Positions 6,470 to 8,472 of a stretch of DNA of 8,472 nt are shown here, one piece after another. Under the pieces are notes generated by a model, which worked only from the letters and a program-made list of their open reading frames with translations, made no database searches and had not been told where the DNA came from. Numbering within the stretch: the stretch's first letter is position 1; every line of letters begins with the position of its first letter. Both the position numbers and the translations under genes were made by a program. Origin of the DNA: an uncultured Eubacteriales bacterium (GTDB lineage: Bacteria > Bacillota > Clostridia > Oscillospirales > CAG-272); NCBI GenBank assembly GCA_934446285.1, contig CAKSEI010000054.1, positions 1-8,472 of the forward strand, read 5' to 3'.

Positions 6470-6479
6470 CGGCTTAAAA

Positions 6480-6522
6480 AAATAATAAAAATCCTCGGAA
6501 AAACCGAGGATTTTTATTATTT
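6480..6522. terminator. Bidirectional intrinsic terminator between convergent operons
   Basis: A perfect 19-bp inverted repeat (6480-6498 and 6504-6522) with a five-base AAAAA loop has the core ATCCTCGG/CCGAGGAT. On the plus strand the 3' arm is TTTTTATTATTT; on the minus strand the stem is followed by a further T run (complement of 6474-6480). It should end both the nitrogen operon, 65 bases after the ANTAR stop, and groL, 13 bases after its stop. The rest of the gap from 6416 to 6534 holds only the short direct repeat. Confidence 0.93.
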
Positions 6523-6534
6523 ATCGGTGTGTTA

Positions 6535-8172
6535 TCAATACATACCACCCATGCCGCCCATACCGGCATCTGCTGCGGGAGCTGCTGCCGGCGGCTCAGG
6601 CTTATCTGCCACGACTGCCTCTGTCGTAAGAACGACGCTTGCAATCGATGCCGCGTTCTGCAGAGCGGAACGTGTGACCTTTGCAGGGTCGATAATGCCC
6701 GCCGACATCATATCGACGTACTCTTCTTTATATGCATCAAAGCCGTAACCGACCTTACCGGAGTTCATTATCTTGTCAACGATGACAGAGCCTTCGTAGC
6801 CCGCGTTCTCGGCAATCTGACGGACGGGAGCTTCGAGCGCCTTAATAACGAGCTTGACACCCGTCTTTTCGTCGCCCTCAACCTCATCGAGCAGAGTCTT
6901 GACATCGGGAATAACATTGAGGTAGGCAGTTCCGCCGCCTGCGACCATTCCCTCTTCGACTGCTGCCTTTGTCGCATTAAGTGCATCCTCTATACGCAGC
7001 TTCTTCTCTTTCATCTCTGACTCTGTTGCCGCGCCGACCTTGATAACCGCAACGCCGCCCGCAAGCTTAGCAAGTCTCTCCTGCAGCTTCTCACGGTCAA
7101 ACTCGCTCGTAGTCGTCTCGATTGCGCTCTTTATCTGAGAAACACGGCTCGCGATTGCGTCCTTGTCACCCGCACCGCCGACGATAATGGTATTGTCCTT
7201 TGTAACCTTTATCTGGCGAGCGCGACCGAGCTGTGCTATCTGAGCATCCTTAAGCTCAAGACCAAGCTCGGATGTAATGACCTCACCGCCCGTAAGTATT
7301 GCTATATCCTGCAGCATTTCCTTACGTCTGTCACCGAATCCCGGAGCCTTGACGGCAACGCATACGAATGTACCGCGCAGCTTGTTAAGTACAAGAGTGG
7401 TAAGAGCCTCGCCCTCGACATCCTCTGCTATAATAAGCAGTTTTTTGCCCGACTGAACAACCTGCTCGAGCAGACCGATAACCTCCTGAATATTCGATAT
7501 CTTCTTATCCGTGATAAGTACGTAAGCGTCATCAAGGACAGCCTCCATCTTATCCGTGTCGGTTGCCATATAGGGAGAGAGATAACCGCGGTCAAACTGC
7601 ATGCCCTCGACAACCTCGCAGTAGGTCTCAGCCGTCTTTGACTCCTCAACGGTGATAACGCCGTCGCTCGACACCTTCTCCATAGCGTCCGCGATAAGAT
7701 TTCCTATCACCTCGTCGCCTGCGGAAATAGTGCCGACTCTCGCGATATCGTCGCTTCCCTTTACCTTCTCGGAATTTGCCTTGAGCTTCTCTACAGCCTT
7801 ATCGACCGCCTTCTGTATACCCTTGCGCAGGACAACGGGATTAGCTCCCGCGGAGACATTCTTCATACCCTCGCGTATAAACGCCTGAGCAAGCAGAGTT
7901 GCGGTCGTCGTACCGTCACCCGCGACATCGTTTGTCTTGGAGGCAACCTCCTTTACGAGCTGTGCTCCCATATTCTCCATGGGGTCTTCAAGCTCTATTT
8001 CCTTTGCTATAGTCACGCCGTCGTTCGTGAGGAGGGGAGAGCCGTACTTCTTATCGAGAACTACGTTCCTGCCCTTAGGTCCGAGCGTGATTTTTACCGT
8101 ATCGGCAAGCTTGTCGATACCTGCGAGAAGAGCATTTCTCGCGTCAATTCCGTAACTGATATTCTTAGACAT
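6535..8172 (-). CDS. groL: Chaperonin GroEL (60 kDa, Hsp60)
   Basis: This is the large subunit of the GroEL/GroES folding chamber, a cytoplasmic ATP-dependent double-ring chaperonin. Its 545 residues are the usual length. Visible features are TLGPKGRNV near 29-37, the nucleotide-binding GDGTTT at 85-90, the apical segment KAPGFGDRRKEML, the intermediate-domain VKVGAATESEMKEKK, AAVEEGMVAGGGTAY near 405-420, and a C-terminal GGM-type tail ending GMGGMGGMY (537-545), with a terminal Tyr where many homologues end in Met. The ATG at 8170-8172 is preceded by AAGGAG (8182-8187, minus strand) that overlaps the groES stop. The gene is co-transcribed with groES and ends at the shared terminator. Nothing points to truncation or loss of function. 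Confidence 0.99.
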   Translation of the reverse strand: MSKNISYGIDARNALLAGIDKLADTVKITLGPKGRNVVLDKKYGSPLLTNDGVTIAKEIELEDPMENMGAQLVKEVASKTNDVAGDGTTTATLLAQAFIREGMKNVSAGANPVVLRKGIQKAVDKAVEKLKANSEKVKGSDDIARVGTISAGDEVIGNLIADAMEKVSSDGVITVEESKTAETYCEVVEGMQFDRGYLSPYMATDTDKMEAVLDDAYVLITDKKISNIQEVIGLLEQVVQSGKKLLIIAEDVEGEALTTLVLNKLRGTFVCVAVKAPGFGDRRKEMLQDIAILTGGEVITSELGLELKDAQIAQLGRARQIKVTKDNTIIVGGAGDKDAIASRVSQIKSAIETTTSEFDREKLQERLAKLAGGVAVIKVGAATESEMKEKKLRIEDALNATKAAVEEGMVAGGGTAYLNVIPDVKTLLDEVEGDEKTGVKLVIKALEAPVRQIAENAGYEGSVIVDKIMNSGKVGYGFDAYKEEYVDMMSAGIIDPAKVTRSALQNAASIASVVLTTEAVVADKPEPPAAAPAADAGMGGMGGMY

Positions 8173-8185
8173 TATATATCACTCC

Positions 8186-8470
8186 TTACTCTACGATTGC
8201 TAAAATATCGCTCTGTTTGACGATGAGGTACGCCTCATCACCCTGCTTGAATTCCGTGCCGGAATACTTGCCCGCAACAACCTTGTCGCCGACCTTTACA
8301 ACCATCTCGATATTTTTACCGTCCACGAGTCCTCCCGGACCTACCGCGATAACCTCAGCAACCTGGGGCTTTTCCTTGGATGCAGCCGTGAGAATAATTC
8401 CGCTCTTTGTTGTTTCCTCGACCTCGGTCATTTTAAGAACAACCTTGTCAAATAAAGGTTTAAGTGTCAT
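8186..8470 (-). CDS. groES: Co-chaperonin GroES (10 kDa, Hsp10)
   Basis: This is the heptameric lid of the GroEL chamber, 94 residues and full length. It has the LKPLFDKVVLK start, the mobile loop around residues 16-30 with the GroEL-contacting Ile-Ile-Leu tripeptide (25-27), the VGPGG roof turn, VKVGDKVVAGKYSGTEF, and a YLIVKQSDILAIVE ending. The ATG at 8468-8470 is two bases from the right edge, so the ribosome site, promoter and any CIRCE/HrcA operator are outside the window. groL follows after a 13-base gap. Confidence 0.98.
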   Translation of the reverse strand: MTLKPLFDKVVLKMTEVEETTKSGIILTAASKEKPQVAEVIAVGPGGLVDGKNIEMVVKVGDKVVAGKYSGTEFKQGDEAYLIVKQSDILAIVE

Positions 8471-8472
8471 AT

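Noticed and set aside
6434..6472. Stem-loop after the ANTAR gene as a separate intrinsic terminator
   Set aside because: The stem is five base pairs with a loop of about 29 bases and is followed by TTAAAAAA rather than a T tract.
6529..7020. Plus-strand open frame of 163 codons antisense to groL
   Set aside because: Antisense shadow of the groL 3' end. No ribosome site, family resemblance or domain.
8471..8472. CIRCE/HrcA operator ahead of groES
   Set aside because: Only two bases upstream of the groES start are present, so the regulatory region cannot be seen.

Overview
The window looks like a chromosomal piece of an uncultured or gut-type Clostridia (Firmicutes) genome. The basis is family resemblance of the proteins, frequent ATA, AGA and AGG codons, G-rich Shine-Dalgarno sites and a Clostridia-like GroEL. 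I infer class level only, since no database search was possible.

Layout. Positions 1-6415 (+ strand) hold a tightly packed nitrogen-assimilation block of seven genes. Five of them form a split glutamate synthase of the kind known from archaea, Thermotoga and many Clostridia: (1) the glutaminase domain, cut by the left edge; (2) the FMN/3Fe-4S synthase domain with an N-terminal two-cluster ferredoxin; (3) a 16-cysteine, four-cluster ferredoxin; (4) a two-Rossmann FAD/NAD(P) oxidoreductase; (5) the GXGXG structural domain. Next come (6) a 385-residue glutamine-synthetase homologue that appears to have lost key catalytic residues, and (7) an ANTAR-domain antitermination regulator whose receiver domain lacks the phosphoacceptor aspartate. 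Junctions are overlaps or gaps of at most 37 nt, which suggests one operon whose promoter and leader lie to the left of the window. A perfect extended -10 box inside the block may supply an internal start. Positions 6416-6534 hold a strong bidirectional terminator between convergent units. Positions 6535-8470 (- strand) hold the complete groES-groL chaperonin operon, whose promoter and any CIRCE operator lie beyond the right edge.

How the genes fit together. Reducing equivalents would pass from NAD(P)H or ferredoxin through the flavoprotein and the Fe-S subunits to the FMN domain. There, ammonia released from glutamine is added to 2-oxoglutarate to give glutamate. A working glutamine synthetase would complete the GS/GOGAT cycle, but the one encoded here probably cannot catalyse. 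I therefore propose, as inference, that the GS-like protein is a nitrogen or nucleotide sensor that partners the phosphorylation-independent ANTAR protein. This pair is the most interesting part of the window. There is no stretch of more than 300 bases without a gene, and I see no RNA gene, mobile element or CRISPR array.
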